Source of the DNA: Malania oleifera
Taxonomy: Eukaryota; Streptophyta; Magnoliopsida; Santalales; Ximeniaceae
Length of the DNA stretch: 64,000 nucleotides
Assembly (NCBI RefSeq): GCF_029873635.1
Contig: NC_080419.1
Span: forward strand, 78,352,931-78,416,930
Direction: 5' to 3'
How positions within the stretch are numbered: position 1 is the stretch's first letter; every line of letters starts with the position of its first letter. This document shows, one piece after another, positions 1-19,039 of the stretch. A program made the position numbers and the translations under genes. The notes under the pieces are model-generated. The model was not told the origin of the DNA and searched no databases. It worked only from the letters and a program-made list of their open reading frames with translations.

Positions 1-8533
<8,533 letters not shown>

Positions 8534-8756
8534 CGGTAAGCGCTCTCTCGCTCTCACCAGATGCTTCTTCTCATTTCAGGATTATGAAGCATGACTTGTG
8601 CCACATTACCACTACTACTTATTTATTTTCATATTTATTTACATATAAAAATTGTTAATATATATTTTATATAAAAATATGAATATAATTCAAATAAAGG
8701 GTTGCTTCTAATGCAGGGACTGTATAAATGGCAAAAATATCTTTATTTTTCCGAGA

Positions 8757-8952
8757 GAAACATTAAAAATTCTTTTAAAAATGTAATATTAAATTAATTT
8801 ATTAATAAAATCTCATTTTTAAAAATAAAATTCTAAAAAAAAATTATATATATAAACATTAAAAATTCTTTTAAAAATGTAATATTAAATTAATTTATTA
8901 ATAAAATCTCATTTTTAAAAATAAATTCTAAAAAAAAAATTTATATATATAA
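8757..8952. repeat. Two tandem copies of a ~96-bp AT-rich unit
   Basis: The stretch from acattaaaaattcttttaaa at 8760 through aaatctcatttttaaaaataa to tatatata is repeated directly from 8856, differing by a few indels. It lies just upstream of the CK1 start (transcription reads leftward from 8533), so in the distal promoter or intergenic zone. Confidence 0.85.
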
Positions 8953-9429
8953 AAATGCGTGAAATGTAAATCTTGATAAAAATATTTTTACTTTTTGAAG
9001 TTATGACCAAGTCTCCTTAAAAACAAGAAAATATTTAGTCAAAAAGTACAAATACATAATGTTGTAGATAAAAATTTTATTATTGTTGTAGAAGTAATAT
9101 AGTATTTTGAGAAAAAAATAAATTTAGTAATATTAGATACATCTATATTTAATTTTTTATTTTAAATAGGTCAAAATTTAAACCTATAAAAATCCATTTC
9201 ATTCAAAGAATAAAATAAATACAATGGTATTTCTAAGTTTTAATGAAATGTATATCTCAAAATAAAATAGATAAATTACTTCGATATCTATAAATAATTA
9301 TTATAAAGTACCTAACACCATTTAGATAAATAATAATATAATTTCTATATGAAAAATTTTAGAATTAAACAATAGACCTAGAAGAACCCTCTTAATAATA
9401 AAAGATAATGAAAAATGTGCTTATTATTT

Positions 9430-9860
9430 TTTTTATTTATAATGTTATGTGAGTATAAGTTCAATACTTTTCGCAACCCTTGGTGAAATAGGGTCACCTT
9501 TTTTCATCAATCATAGCTCTCTCTTTTTTGTGGATTTGATTGATTTTAATTTACTTAAATTTATAACTTTTAAATAATATATAAGTAGGATTAAAAGAAG
9601 AGAATAAATAAATTATCATATGGATTCAAGATCTTTTACTAGTGGGTAACTTGTCAATACTTTTTGCAATTCTTCCTTAAACTAGGGTTAGATTCATCAC
9701 CTTTTTTTCATCAATCACATCACTTCTTTTTATAGTGGCTTAGATTGATTTTAATTTACTTAAATCAATAACTTTATAAATAATATATTGGTTGGACAAA
9801 AAGAAGAGATTAAATAAATTTTTACATGGATTCAAAACCTTTTACTCATGGGTAACTTGT
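9430..9860. repeat. Two tandem copies of a ~204-bp AT-rich unit
   Basis: Landmarks gggtaacttg at about 9646 and 9850, ttgattttaatttacttaaat, atcaatca and ggattcaa(g/a)a recur about 204 bp apart in the same order. The copies differ by roughly 15 per cent by eye. No coding potential. Upstream, 8534-9430 is AT-rich sequence in which I see no gene. Confidence 0.75.
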
Positions 9861-10269
9861 TTATATCTATATATGTATAACCTCTTTAAACTTGAGTCTA
9901 TGGGTCACGTGTCAAGTCTTGAGTTGTGTCACATGGTTACATGGTTTCCTTCTTTTTTTCTTTTGATTGGGCAGGCATGTGCCAAGAGTCAAATAGAAGA
10001 CATTCTTGCATTTTTTACAGTATCGAGTGTGAAAACGAAAAAGCAAACATAACTCCTCTTTAGACTTCAACATGTAATTCTTCCCTTTTTTTTTTTCCCA
10101 AGTGTTATGCAAGCTACACTCAAATGCTTTTTGAACTCCATTTTCCCCCACACTATGTTTCCCTTTATAATTCTTTTTGGTTGGTTTTGTTTGATGTTCT
10201 TATTTGAGGAGAAGAAGACTCAATGATAGTTCAACAACACTGATTCGAAGTAGTGCATGCATTTGTGTT

Positions 10270-10705
10270 TTATTAACTACTAAAAAAATGTGTTATGCTA
10301 ACATAAACACAATGTCACTAATAATACATTTAGTGTTATAAAATGTTGACATCAACTAGATATCATCTTTACAAGTGTTATTCTATCTTTTATGTGACAT
10401 TAAGGCAATATTTGGTGACATGCTGTAAAAGTTACTAAAAGGGTCTTTTTAGTTATAATAAGGGAGATGTCACTGAAGATTTGTTTTTGGTGACATCCAA
10501 GTACTTATTGGTGACAACAACTTGAATTCATGAAAAATATTTTTTCATAACATCAAATAGTGTCACCAAAAGTCTATTTGTTTTTAGTTCTCTAGTTTTA
10601 ATATCATCAACTTATATCACCACCAGTTCTTCTAGATGTTACAAAATTATCCACATTGTCACAAAAAACTTGTTGTCACTAAAAGTAAAACCTTCAACAA
10701 GTATA
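10270..10705. repeat. CACTA-like subterminal repeat patch
   Basis: The motif GTGACA/TGTCAC recurs in both orientations (aatgtcactaata, tttatgtgacatt, ggtgacatgc, gatgtcactgaa, ggtgacatcc, ggtgacaaca, gtgtcaccaa, ttgtcacaaa, gttgtcactaaa). Dense short motifs in both orientations are typical of subterminal regions of En/Spm (CACTA) elements or their MITEs. A weak end-like ctactaaaaaaatg is at 10277. No transposase is near, so this is a fragment or a non-autonomous copy. Confidence 0.45.
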
Positions 10706-11058
10706 TAATCAATGTGTACGCTTAGACCCCTTTTTTGAACTTACAAGATATTTTCAAATTTGTTTTGTTTGCATTTATAAATAAAAATAACATCTACAAA
10801 TGAAAATATAGTTTATTTATGAAAAAAAAAATTTAATGTTTAAAATTATGTCATAAAAAAATAAATATAAATACTTTTCGTAATATTATTGACATAAATA
10901 TATATAAATTGCATGTTTGTGTATCAAATTTACTTAAATATTCTAACAACAATTTTATTTTTAAATCTTCATCATTATTATCCACAATAGCTATCCTTAA
11001 GTATTAGTCTACAAAGACAAATTAATCAATAATATAGCATAAAAAGATATGCAAAATA

Positions 11059-11357
11059 AGATAACAATCAATATTTCATGACATTTTAAACATCCTTAAC
11101 CCATTAGACAACCCTTGAGCAATCTTGAAGCCGTTGCTTTATAATAAATTTGATAAATAAGTTCAAGATTTGAACTTCTTGAATCCATATTATAACCTTT
11201 AGTTTGAATGTCAAGTGTTAATAATTTATATAATGACTCATCATTAAGATTTGCCCTAATATTTGGATAACATTCAAAATAAATTGGTCTTTCAGCAATA
11301 TTTGACTCAAGATAACAATCAATATTTCATGACATTTTAAACATCCTTAACCCATTA
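11059..11357. repeat. Exact 48-bp direct repeat flanking ~203 bp
   Basis: The 48 bases at 11059-11106 (starting agataacaatcaatatttca) are identical to those at 11310-11357. The intervening 203 bp show no recognisable element. Zero differences over 48 bp in otherwise drifting intergenic DNA indicates a recent duplication or gene conversion. Confidence 0.9.
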
Positions 11358-11359
11358 CT

Positions 11360-11846
11360 CCAAATCAAATGAACTCACCACCTCCTTCGTTATTGAAAAT
11401 TTAAATGAATCCAACTACAATGCAAAGCCAAATATGCCTAACTTAAATCAAAGCATAAATACTACAAAATAACAAAAACAATATAAATCAACTACATTAT
11501 TTCTACTATTTAAAAAAAAAAAACTCATACATGTTTCACTATCTTCGTTTTCTCAAACATTTGTTTCTTAAAGATCTAACTAATTGTCACGATTTAGGGT
11601 TAAAATGTAATGTCTTTTGGACTTAAAATGCATCCTTGGGATTCCAAAAGATTGTGAATATTTTCAATAGTTTATTGTTGATGTTTTAATATTTTCAAAA
11701 TATGAGGATGAGCAAAACGAGTGACCATACCTTGGAAAAAAACCTTATAGACGACACCAAAATTAAAACTAAGAATAAATATTAAAAAAATAAAAGGAAT
11801 CCTAAAGTTTTGTTATATGAAGTCCCGGACAAAATGGGGTGTCTAC
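11360..11846 (-). mobile_element. Tat/Ogre-type gypsy LTR 5' end, reverse orientation (partial)
   Basis: On the minus strand the sequence beginning at 11846 reads TGTAGACACCCCATTTTGTC followed by CGGGACTTC, the typical start of LTRs of plant Tat/Ogre gypsy elements. The same start, TGTAGACACCC, occurs at 63205 in this window. Going left the sequence becomes AT-rich and the other LTR end is not identifiable, so the left boundary is arbitrary. No internal gypsy genes are attached. Confidence 0.5.
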
Positions 11847-12023
11847 ATATATATATTTTTTATAGTACAACTACCAGCCACGTCTCCCAATTTTATTAGA
11901 ATACATTAGTTTTTTTAATTTTTTTATTTATTTTTAAAATTGAGAGTTGGAGGACAGAAAATGCATATGATTTTATTTTCACATGTGTAATTTAGACAAT
12001 ATAGAATATTCAAAACCTAAGGG

Positions 12024-12449
12024 TTATTAGCAACACACACCCCTCAATCAATTCCATCCATGAAGACATCAATTTCACCTATGAAAACACTTCAGCAAAT
12101 CACGAAGAAATCAATTCCACTCATGAAGACACTTTAATTCACCTGTGAAGACACTTCAGCAAATCATGAATAAAACAATTTCACCCATGAAGACACTTCA
12201 ATTCCATTCATGAAGACACTTCAGCAAACCCCTCACCAATTAAAGAAGAATTCAAACCGTTGCTGCACACTTGTTGAAGATCTTATTCTAATCTTCAAGG
12301 TGCCGAATTTTTGAAATTCAAACTACTACAAATGTATCATTCATCCACTATAAATACTACCCATTGTATATCCTAAGTGTTCACGTTGCCACATTTTTTG
12401 AAATAAAATTTTTTTTTTTTCTAACTTCATTGTGTTTCTAATTTTCTTT
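12024..12449 (+). repeat. 5' LTR of the copia element
   Basis: Aligns with 18612-19033 from ctcaatcaattccat to gtgtttc(t/a)aattttcttta. The LTR itself contains short tandem modules of the form catgaagacacttca/gcaaatcatgaa, repeated several times, with a different number of modules in each LTR. A TATA-like ctataaatac is at about 12350. The start is uncertain by about 20 bp. Confidence 0.85.
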
Positions 12450-12450
12450 A

Positions 12451-12467
12451 TGGTATCAAAGGCTGTG
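12451..12467 (+). other. Primer binding site (tRNA-Met type)
   Basis: tggtatcaaaggctgtg lies one base after the 5' LTR. Plant copia elements typically have TGGTATCAGAGC, complementary to initiator tRNA-Met; this copy carries changes. Its position fixes the LTR end. Confidence 0.85.
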
Positions 12468-12589
12468 TGAACACTAGGCAAAAAAAATTTTTACAGTTCC
12501 TACGACGTTCAACCTCCTTACTCATCTTCCGTTCCATTTCTTTTGTATCCTTCTTGTTTTTTTCCCCCCTCATAGCTACATTATCCCTA

Positions 12590-12926
12590 AATGTTGGCAA
12601 CTTTATCACCCTTAAACTCATCCCAAACAATTATCCATAGTGGCGTAAGCAAGCGCTGGCTCTAGCTGAGAGTCAAGAATTAGTTAGGCATGTCACAAAT
12701 GAAGACTTTGCACCATCAAAATACAACATACCAAATCCAAGCATTCCCACGAATGCAGGGGACACAATTCCGCAATTATTAGATGCTTTTATAGTGTGGC
12801 AAAAGTCCAATCGTCTCCTTCGAGGGCGGCTCATTGGGACACTGTCTAAGGAGACTCTCAAACTTGTTTTTGGCCGCGACACAGCTCATGCGATGTGGGA
12901 GGCTCTCAAAAATGCATATGCTCGTG
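12590..12926 (+). pseudogene. copia gag, N-terminal part
   Basis: Conceptual frame reads NYP*WRKQALALAESQELV, then DAFIVWQKSNRLLRGRLIG and AHAMWEALKNAYAR, which is the UBN2-type gag of plant copia elements. A stop replaces a Leu codon near the start (NYLLWR in the family). The frame continues exactly after the inserted solo LTR, at 14801: ...AYAR | DSKKREFTLRQQ. Confidence 0.85.
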
Positions 12927-14800
12927 TGTTGACCTTATAGGTCATATCTCGTTTTAATTATGACAAATACTTTGAAATTTAATGATTGATGAGTTTGTGT
13001 GCAGAATCAATTGGAAGTATCATATGGTGCACGCACATGGATTTGAGGAAGATAAAGACCCAGTCCATTTATTTGTTGTAATTTAATCAAGTTTATTTGG
13101 GTCTGTAATATTTAAATATTAATTGTCTGTAATAATTAATGCATTGCATGCATGATAGGATAAATAAGCTTAAAGACCTTAAATTGACCATAAGACCCAA
13201 AATATTGCATGAAAAGTCCCCAATAATCTTAGAATTAATTATTATGTGAATAAAGGTGACTTTATAAGAAGAATAATACTGAATTGTGCAAAGTTGGTGT
13301 GTTCGGTCGACTGAACCCCAACAAACAAAGCACTTTGGTCGACCGAACCTCCCCAGGGTCAATGATTTGACCATTTGGTTGACCGCTCTTAAAATAAGCA
13401 GCAACGCCCTGGTCGACCAAACTGGTACGTAAGGAAATCCCAATGCCCTGGTCGACCAAACTTGAAGAAGAAAAATGGCCTGGTCGACCGAACATCCCAA
13501 TTCGATCAACCAAACTTAGCTTGGTCGACCGAATCTCGAAGGTTCTGAAATTGCCTCAAGCCTGGTCAACCATCTCCTCAGTTCAAATACACCTTGGTCG
13601 ACCGAACCTTAAAAATGGTCAACCGACCCTCTCGGGTTACTTGAATTTTACCGAAGTTAAAACAAGGTTAATTTTTATTAACCCTATTTAAACTTTTCCA
13701 AAAATACCAGATAGGTCCCAAACGGTTATAATTCTTGGGGTGTTTATATATACCCCCTCATTTGCATGGATTAGTAACTAATTAGCAAATACAATTAGCA
13801 AATTCTCTCTCAAATTCAAAAACCCTATTTCTCATATTCAAGCTCTCCTCTTCCATTCTTACTTATCCTCATTGCAAAAGTTGTTTAGTAAGAGTGTTCT
13901 TGTGATTATCCTGTAAGGCTTACACTCTCATCTGCTCTGTTTGATTGAGATTTATTTTTTACTTGAGAGTAAGTTTAGAGTTTTTCTAAGAAACTTTATT
14001 AATAAGTCTTCCTTGGGAAAACTCCTTAGAGCTTGTGAGTTTTGCATTATCATTGCAATACTCAAGAGTTTGTAATGTATTTTGTTTGTGAAATAATTTT
14101 TTACAAACCAATCTTAAATATCTCTTGTGCTTATTTTTGAGAAAAATATTTTTGAGATATTTGCTTGTGTGCTGAAGATCTTGTTGCTAAATCTTGCGAT
14201 TGATATTATTATCTTGACACAAAGATCCTAACACAATACACTCTCACATTCTGATTGATATACTAGCAATATTTTTGAGAGTAGACATTGAGACTACATT
14301 GAGCTTATCATATCCTATCATGTTGTAGTGTGTTGATTGTAGTGGTGCAAATCTGCTTGTTTGAGAAGCATATATTTTGTACATAAATTGTAATGTGAAT
14401 CCATTGTATTCCAGGCGTGGCCTGAAGGGGTGATAATCTAACCCTGAATGATTGTATAGGTTGAGGTCAGCTGCGTTAATTGACCTGGTTGTATTAGGTG
14501 CTGTTCCACCCATTAAGTGAGCCATAGTGGAATCCTTGTGCTTGTAAGCCAAGGCAGGGACGTAGGCACATTTGCCGAACCTCAATAATATATCTGGTGT
14601 TCTACTTGATTTTTTGTGCTTGCTTGAGTAATTTATTTATGCAATTTAATTTGAGCTGCATTTATTGATTCATTCAATTATCTGCTTTAAATTGACCCTA
14701 GGATTGTGTAATATTAGTGCTAGATATCTTACCTAGGAGGGAAAAATTTTAAAATACCAATTCACCACTCCCCCCTCTTAGGATTACAATAAAACCAACA
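12927..14800 (+). mobile_element. Solo LTR inserted in copia gag
   Basis: Starts TGTTGACC and ends CCAACA, giving a short inverted terminus TGTTG..CAACA. The flanks TCGTG (12922-12926) and TCGAG (14801-14805) are a 5-bp target duplication with one mismatch. Removing the insert plus one duplicate restores the gag frame. Inside are a TATA-like tgtttatatatacccc (13741), a polyadenylation-style U5 with ccaaggcagggacgtaggca and gccgaacctc (14550-14582), and the run ttcaccactcccccctctta typical of large LTR 3' ends. No internal genes are present, so recombination has left a single LTR. ORFs inside it are spurious. Confidence 0.85.
13300..13628. repeat. Array of GGTCGACC-type palindromes in the solo LTR
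   Basis: About eleven copies of (T/C)TGGTCGACC(G/A)AAC or close variants (GGTCGACT, GGTTGACC, GATCAACC, GGTCAACC) occur at roughly 13305, 13338, 13375, 13412, 13448, 13481, 13503, 13524, 13562, 13593 and 13616. Spacing is about 20-40 bp and the sequence between them is unrelated. This is not a simple tandem repeat: only the palindrome is conserved. Confidence 0.9.
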
Positions 14801-15715
14801 TCGAGACTCAAAAAAACGTGAGTTTACTTTACGCCAACAAGTTAAATATCTTCAGAAAGAAGATCACATAACAATCACAGACCACATCCGCAACTTCAAA
14901 GGTCTTTGTGACAATTTAGCAGCAATTGAGAAGTCTGTTCTAATGCAAAAGAAGATATTTTTCCTTCTCACTATTCTTGGTCCACAATATGAAGTCTTCA
15001 GAACAACTACGTTAAAGCCTCCAAGACCATCCTACTTTAAGTTCGTCTCTCAACTCCAAATTTTTTATCAGAGGTGAAATTGGTTTTCTAGCCACACCAA
15101 TGTTCTCATTTTATGGACAACAATAGTGACATCCCCAATCAAGCTCTTCAGGCTATCGTGAACCATCACAAAAATTCACGTCAATCGGACGTGGGTTTCA
15201 AGCACAGCAAAACAGGGACTCAAGGCAAGTCCACACAAAATATACCCCTTAGTCAAATACACAGTAGAGTCCTCCACCACCAGATGAACGTTGCATAACA
15301 CCTATCGAGAGGGACAAATATCATGACCAACAATGTCAATATTGTGGCATGATGGGTTACATTGCAAAGATATGCTTGTGGGTACCCAAGAAAGCAATTT
15401 CTTAAGATGACATTCCACAATCACTTGCAGCATTAACGCTGGACAACACCATTGTAGACGTAGAATGGACTACCAACACTAGTGCTTCCAATCACATAAC
15501 TGGTAAGTCAGGTATGTTAACTAATCACCAAAAATACTCTGGTTCTGACTCAGTACTAATTGGAGATGGATCTTTATTGCCAATTCTTGCCATTGGAGAC
15601 TCTTATTTAAAACAAAACAAGTCTTCCTTACCCCTAAATGATGTGTTATTAGTCCCTAACTTAACAAATAAACTTACTTTTTGTAAGTCAATTAACCACT
15701 CAATTTCTTGTTAAT
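14801..15715 (+). pseudogene. copia gag C-terminal part, zinc knuckle and protease remnant
   Basis: Continues gag: REFTLRQQVKYLQKEDH, then HIRNFKGLCDNLAAIEKSV. The zinc knuckle at 15334-15375 is CQYCGMMGYIAKIC, where the family His is Tyr, so zinc binding is lost. The protease motif at about 15462-15490 reads WTTNTSASNHITG; the family has DTGA-type residues, so the catalytic Asp is Asn. Both changes and several stops show decay. Confidence 0.8.
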
Positions 15716-15839
15716 TGTGAATTTTCTAATGTTGATTTTCTTGTTAAGGAAAGGGAAATAGGACAAGCGGTGATGACAGGGAAACGCAAGGGTGATCTTT
15801 ATATCTTACCAACTTCACCAGAGTTATATTTCTCTCATC

Positions 15840-16640
15840 GATTTAAATCTAGCACTACAATAGTTTGACATCAACACCTTGGTCATCCTTAGTCTTCAAC
15901 TTTATAAAGACTAAAAAATAAATGATCAATTGATGTTATAGGGATAACAAAAACACAACATCTTTGTGATAGTTGTCAACTAGGAAAAATTAGTCGATTA
16001 CCTTTTTCTTGTTCAAAACATTCAAGTATTAGTTCCTTTGAAAAAATTAATTATGATTTGTGGGGACTTGCTCCTAATCTTTCTATTGAAAAATTAAGAT
16101 AATATGCTTGTTTAGTTGATGAATTCTCTAAATATACATGGATTATTCCTTTACGTCAGAAACCTGATTTTTTCAGTGCATATATGACTTTTGAAAATTA
16201 CGTAGCTTGACAATTCAACAAGAAAATTAAAAATTTTCATTCAGATGGAGGTGGTGAGTTCATAAATTCCAAATAGACACCATAGGACTATAAGAGAACT
16301 AGGTATGACCATGCTATTTCATTGTGGTGCACCTTTATATTTATGGGTAGAAGCCTTCACTATGGCTGTTTATTTAATCAATTGGCTGCCCTCATCAGCC
16401 CTCAATTTTGAAACTCCATATTATGCATTACATGGAACCCATCCAGTTTACTCCTTACTTCGAACCTTTGGGTCTAAGTGTTTTCCCTACACTTGGGATA
16501 CACAACGTCACAAGTTTGACCCCAAAACACTTCTTTGCATTTTTGTTGGTTACAGTGATCAACACAAGGCTTATAAATGTTTTCATCCATCAAGTAGGAA
16601 AATTTTTTATTTCCCAGCATATTTTCTTTGATTAAATGGT
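15840..16640 (+). pseudogene. copia integrase remnant
   Basis: The GAG-pre-integrase motif is recognisable at about 15868 (a stop in place of Trp, then HQHLGHP-like sequence). The catalytic-core piece FHSDGGGEFI is at about 16237-16265, followed by stops. The C-terminal half is open (16305-16631) with LWVEAFTMAVYLINWLPSS and FGSKCFPY, ending in KIFYFPAYF. Family members integrate the cDNA; this copy cannot. Confidence 0.85.
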
Positions 16641-18100
16641 TTTTCCCTATAAGTCTACACACACCACCTGTTTGACAACAACAACACCACACGCAATTAG
16701 TATCTTTGACGCCTGGCTACCTAACAATACCTTTCACTCACTTGGAAACTCAGCCACAGACTCGTCCATATCTCCATGGGTAAGTAACTTACAGCCATCC
16801 CAAGATGCAACAACATCCATCTCCCCAAATTCCACATCAACCGACCCTCCATCTTTGCCTCTTCACAGCACAGTGTCTCCAACCACTACTAATGCCTTAG
16901 CACAGGCTTCTCTTGCATTACCTCACAACGTAGCTTCATTAACCATGTCACTGCCCCATGACTCATTGCTACCTGATAACTCCGCAATATCTCATACCAT
17001 AGACCCACAACCTATGCTTGAATCAGTGGCGCCATCTCACCAACACCCTATCCTTTTAGGACAAACACACTCTATGGTTACTCGGTCTAAACTTGGTATA
17101 GTCAAATCCGATCCAAAGTATGCATTGACCACCCTCACATCAACCACCATTCTCCGTGAACCTCACAACATAAAGGCAGCCCTAGCACACCTTGGTTGGA
17201 CAACGACCATGAATGAAGAACTCACTGCCCTCCATCAAAACAAGACCTGGACACTTGTTCCTCGCACACCTCACATGCCTATCATTGGTTCCAAATGGGT
17301 GTTTAAGTCAAAGTTCAAACCTGATGGCACCTTAGATCAACTTAAGGATTGCCTGCCAAAGGGTACCATCAAATTGATAACGTTGACTACATTGAAACTT
17401 TTTCCTCGTCATCAAACTTGGCACCATATGCATGATTATAACAATAGCTCTCAATCGACAGTGGACTATTCGTTAACTACATGTCAAAAATGTCTTCTTG
17501 CATGGTCTCATTCATAAAGATCTATATATGCATCAACCACCAGGGATGGCTGATTGACATCATCCAACATATGTTTGTAAACTACAATGTGCACTCTATG
17601 CCTTAAAACTAGCACCCCGTGCTTGGTTTGATTGGTTTAGTGTTTTTCTTCTTAAATATGGTTTCCTTTGTAGCTTGGCCAACCCTTCCCTCTTTGTTCT
17701 TCACTCTGATTTTGGCTCTCTAATTTTACTTCTTTATGTGGATGATATATTACTCACTGGCTCTACTCCAACACTTGTTACATCTTTCATTTAACTCCTA
17801 AGTAGTGAATTCATGATGAAAGACTTAGGGCCTATTCATCACTCTCTTGGCATAGAAATCACTCCAACACCCAATGGGCTTCATCTATCACAATCACACT
17901 ATGCTCTCACTATTCTTGAATGCTCCAACATGGTTGATTGTAAACCCATGAGTACACCACTTGAAGCTAAAAATAAACTTCCTTCCAATGACACTCCCAG
18001 TAACGATCCTAGTTACTATCGGGGACTTGTTGGTTCTTTACAATATCTCACACTCACTCGTACTAACCTTTCATTTAGTGTTAATTATGTCTCATAATTC
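16641..18100 (+). pseudogene. copia reverse transcriptase remnant
   Basis: After a Ser/Thr/Pro-rich linker, the RT begins near 17170 with LGWTTTMNEELTALHQNKTW and IIGSKWVFKSKFKPDGT. A frameshift near 17360 moves the frame (KGYHQIDNVDYIETF is read in another phase). The active-site motif YVDD lies at 17735-17746 (LLYVDDILLTGS). MKDLGPIHHSLGIEI follows at about 17815. Multiple stops are present. Confidence 0.88.
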
Positions 18101-18119
18101 ATTCATGCTCCCACAATGA

Positions 18120-18545
18120 CACACATACAATTGGTTGCTTTTTCAGATGCAGATTGGGTAGGATCTCCTACAATAAGATGATCAACCATGGGCTATTGTA
18201 CATTCCTTGGCAGGAACCTCATCTCGTGGTGTGCAAAGAACAACACACCATTTCACATTCAAGCACGGAGGTCAAGTACCGTGCCATGGTCAACACAGTA
18301 GCTAAACTCACTTGGATCACCTTTGTCGTCCAAGACCTTCGAATTACATTACCATCACCTCCCATACTCTACTGGGACAATCTTAGTACGCTTCACATGA
18401 CCGTTAATCATGTTTTCCATGCTTGAAGCAAACATATTGAGCTGGATTATCATTTTTTCCGCAAACATGTTGCACGTGGTTTACTCATCACTCAATATGT
18501 CTCAACCACTCAATAGGTTGACAATCTCTTTACAAAGCCAATGTC
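18120..18545 (+). pseudogene. copia RNase H remnant
   Basis: Pieces in shifted frames read FSDADWVGSP (about 18142), SWCAKKQHTISHSSTEVKYRAM (frame changes) and DNLSTLHMTVNHVFHA. They match the RNase H end of copia pol (SDADWAG.., SSTEAEYRAL.., DN.SA..L..NPV.H.R). Broken by frameshifts. Confidence 0.8.
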
Positions 18546-18600
18546 TAAGTCAGCTATTCATTATTTTTGTACCAAACTTTGCCTCTAGACCTGACAAGGT

Positions 18601-19033
18601 TTGCGGGAGGGTACTTCACTCAATCAATTCCATTCATGAAGACATCAATTCCACCCATGAAGACTTAGACACTTCAGCAAATCATGAAGAAATGCATTCC
18701 ACCTATGAAAACACTTCAATTAACCCATGAAGACACTTCAACAAATCATGAAGAAATCAATTCCAACCCATGAAGACACTTCAATTCCATTCATGAAGAC
18801 ATTTCAGTAAAGCCCTCACCAATTAAAGAAGAATTCAAACCGTTGTTGCACACTTATTGAAGAACTGATTCTAATATTCAAGGAGCTGAATTTTTGAAAT
18901 TTAAACTATCACAACTATATCATTCATCCCCTATAAATACTACCTTTTGTATAGCCTAAGTGTTCACGTTGCCACATTTTTTGAAATAAAATTATTTTTT
19001 TTTCCAATTTCATTGTGTTTCAAATTTTCTTTA
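18601..19033 (+). repeat. Polypurine tract and 3' LTR of the copia element
   Basis: gcgggaggg (18603-18611) is the purine tract; the 3' LTR follows and aligns with the 5' LTR to aattttcttta at 19033. The internal catgaagacacttca modules are arranged differently from those in the 5' LTR, showing expansion or contraction after insertion. A TATA-like ctataaatac is at about 18932. Confidence 0.85.
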
Positions 19034-19039
19034 AGGGTA

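Larger units (their letters stand above)
12019..19037 (+). mobile_element. Decayed full-structure Ty1/copia retrotransposon
   Basis: Element with 5' LTR, tRNA-Met primer site, gag, protease, integrase, RT, RNase H, purine tract and 3' LTR in the copia order. The reading frame is broken by many stops and frameshifts. The gag is split by an inserted solo LTR (12927-14800). A possible 5-bp target duplication AAGGG flanks it (12019-12023 and 19033-19037), but the LTR ends are not the canonical TG..CA, so the exact termini are uncertain. The two LTRs differ at many positions, indicating an old insertion. Confidence 0.9.

Noticed and set aside
13093-13691. Open frames of 82-138 aa on both strands with repeated VDR/GRP-type words
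   Set aside because: They arise from the GGTCGACC palindrome array inside a solo LTR; the repeated words are the translation of the palindrome and there is no protein similarity.
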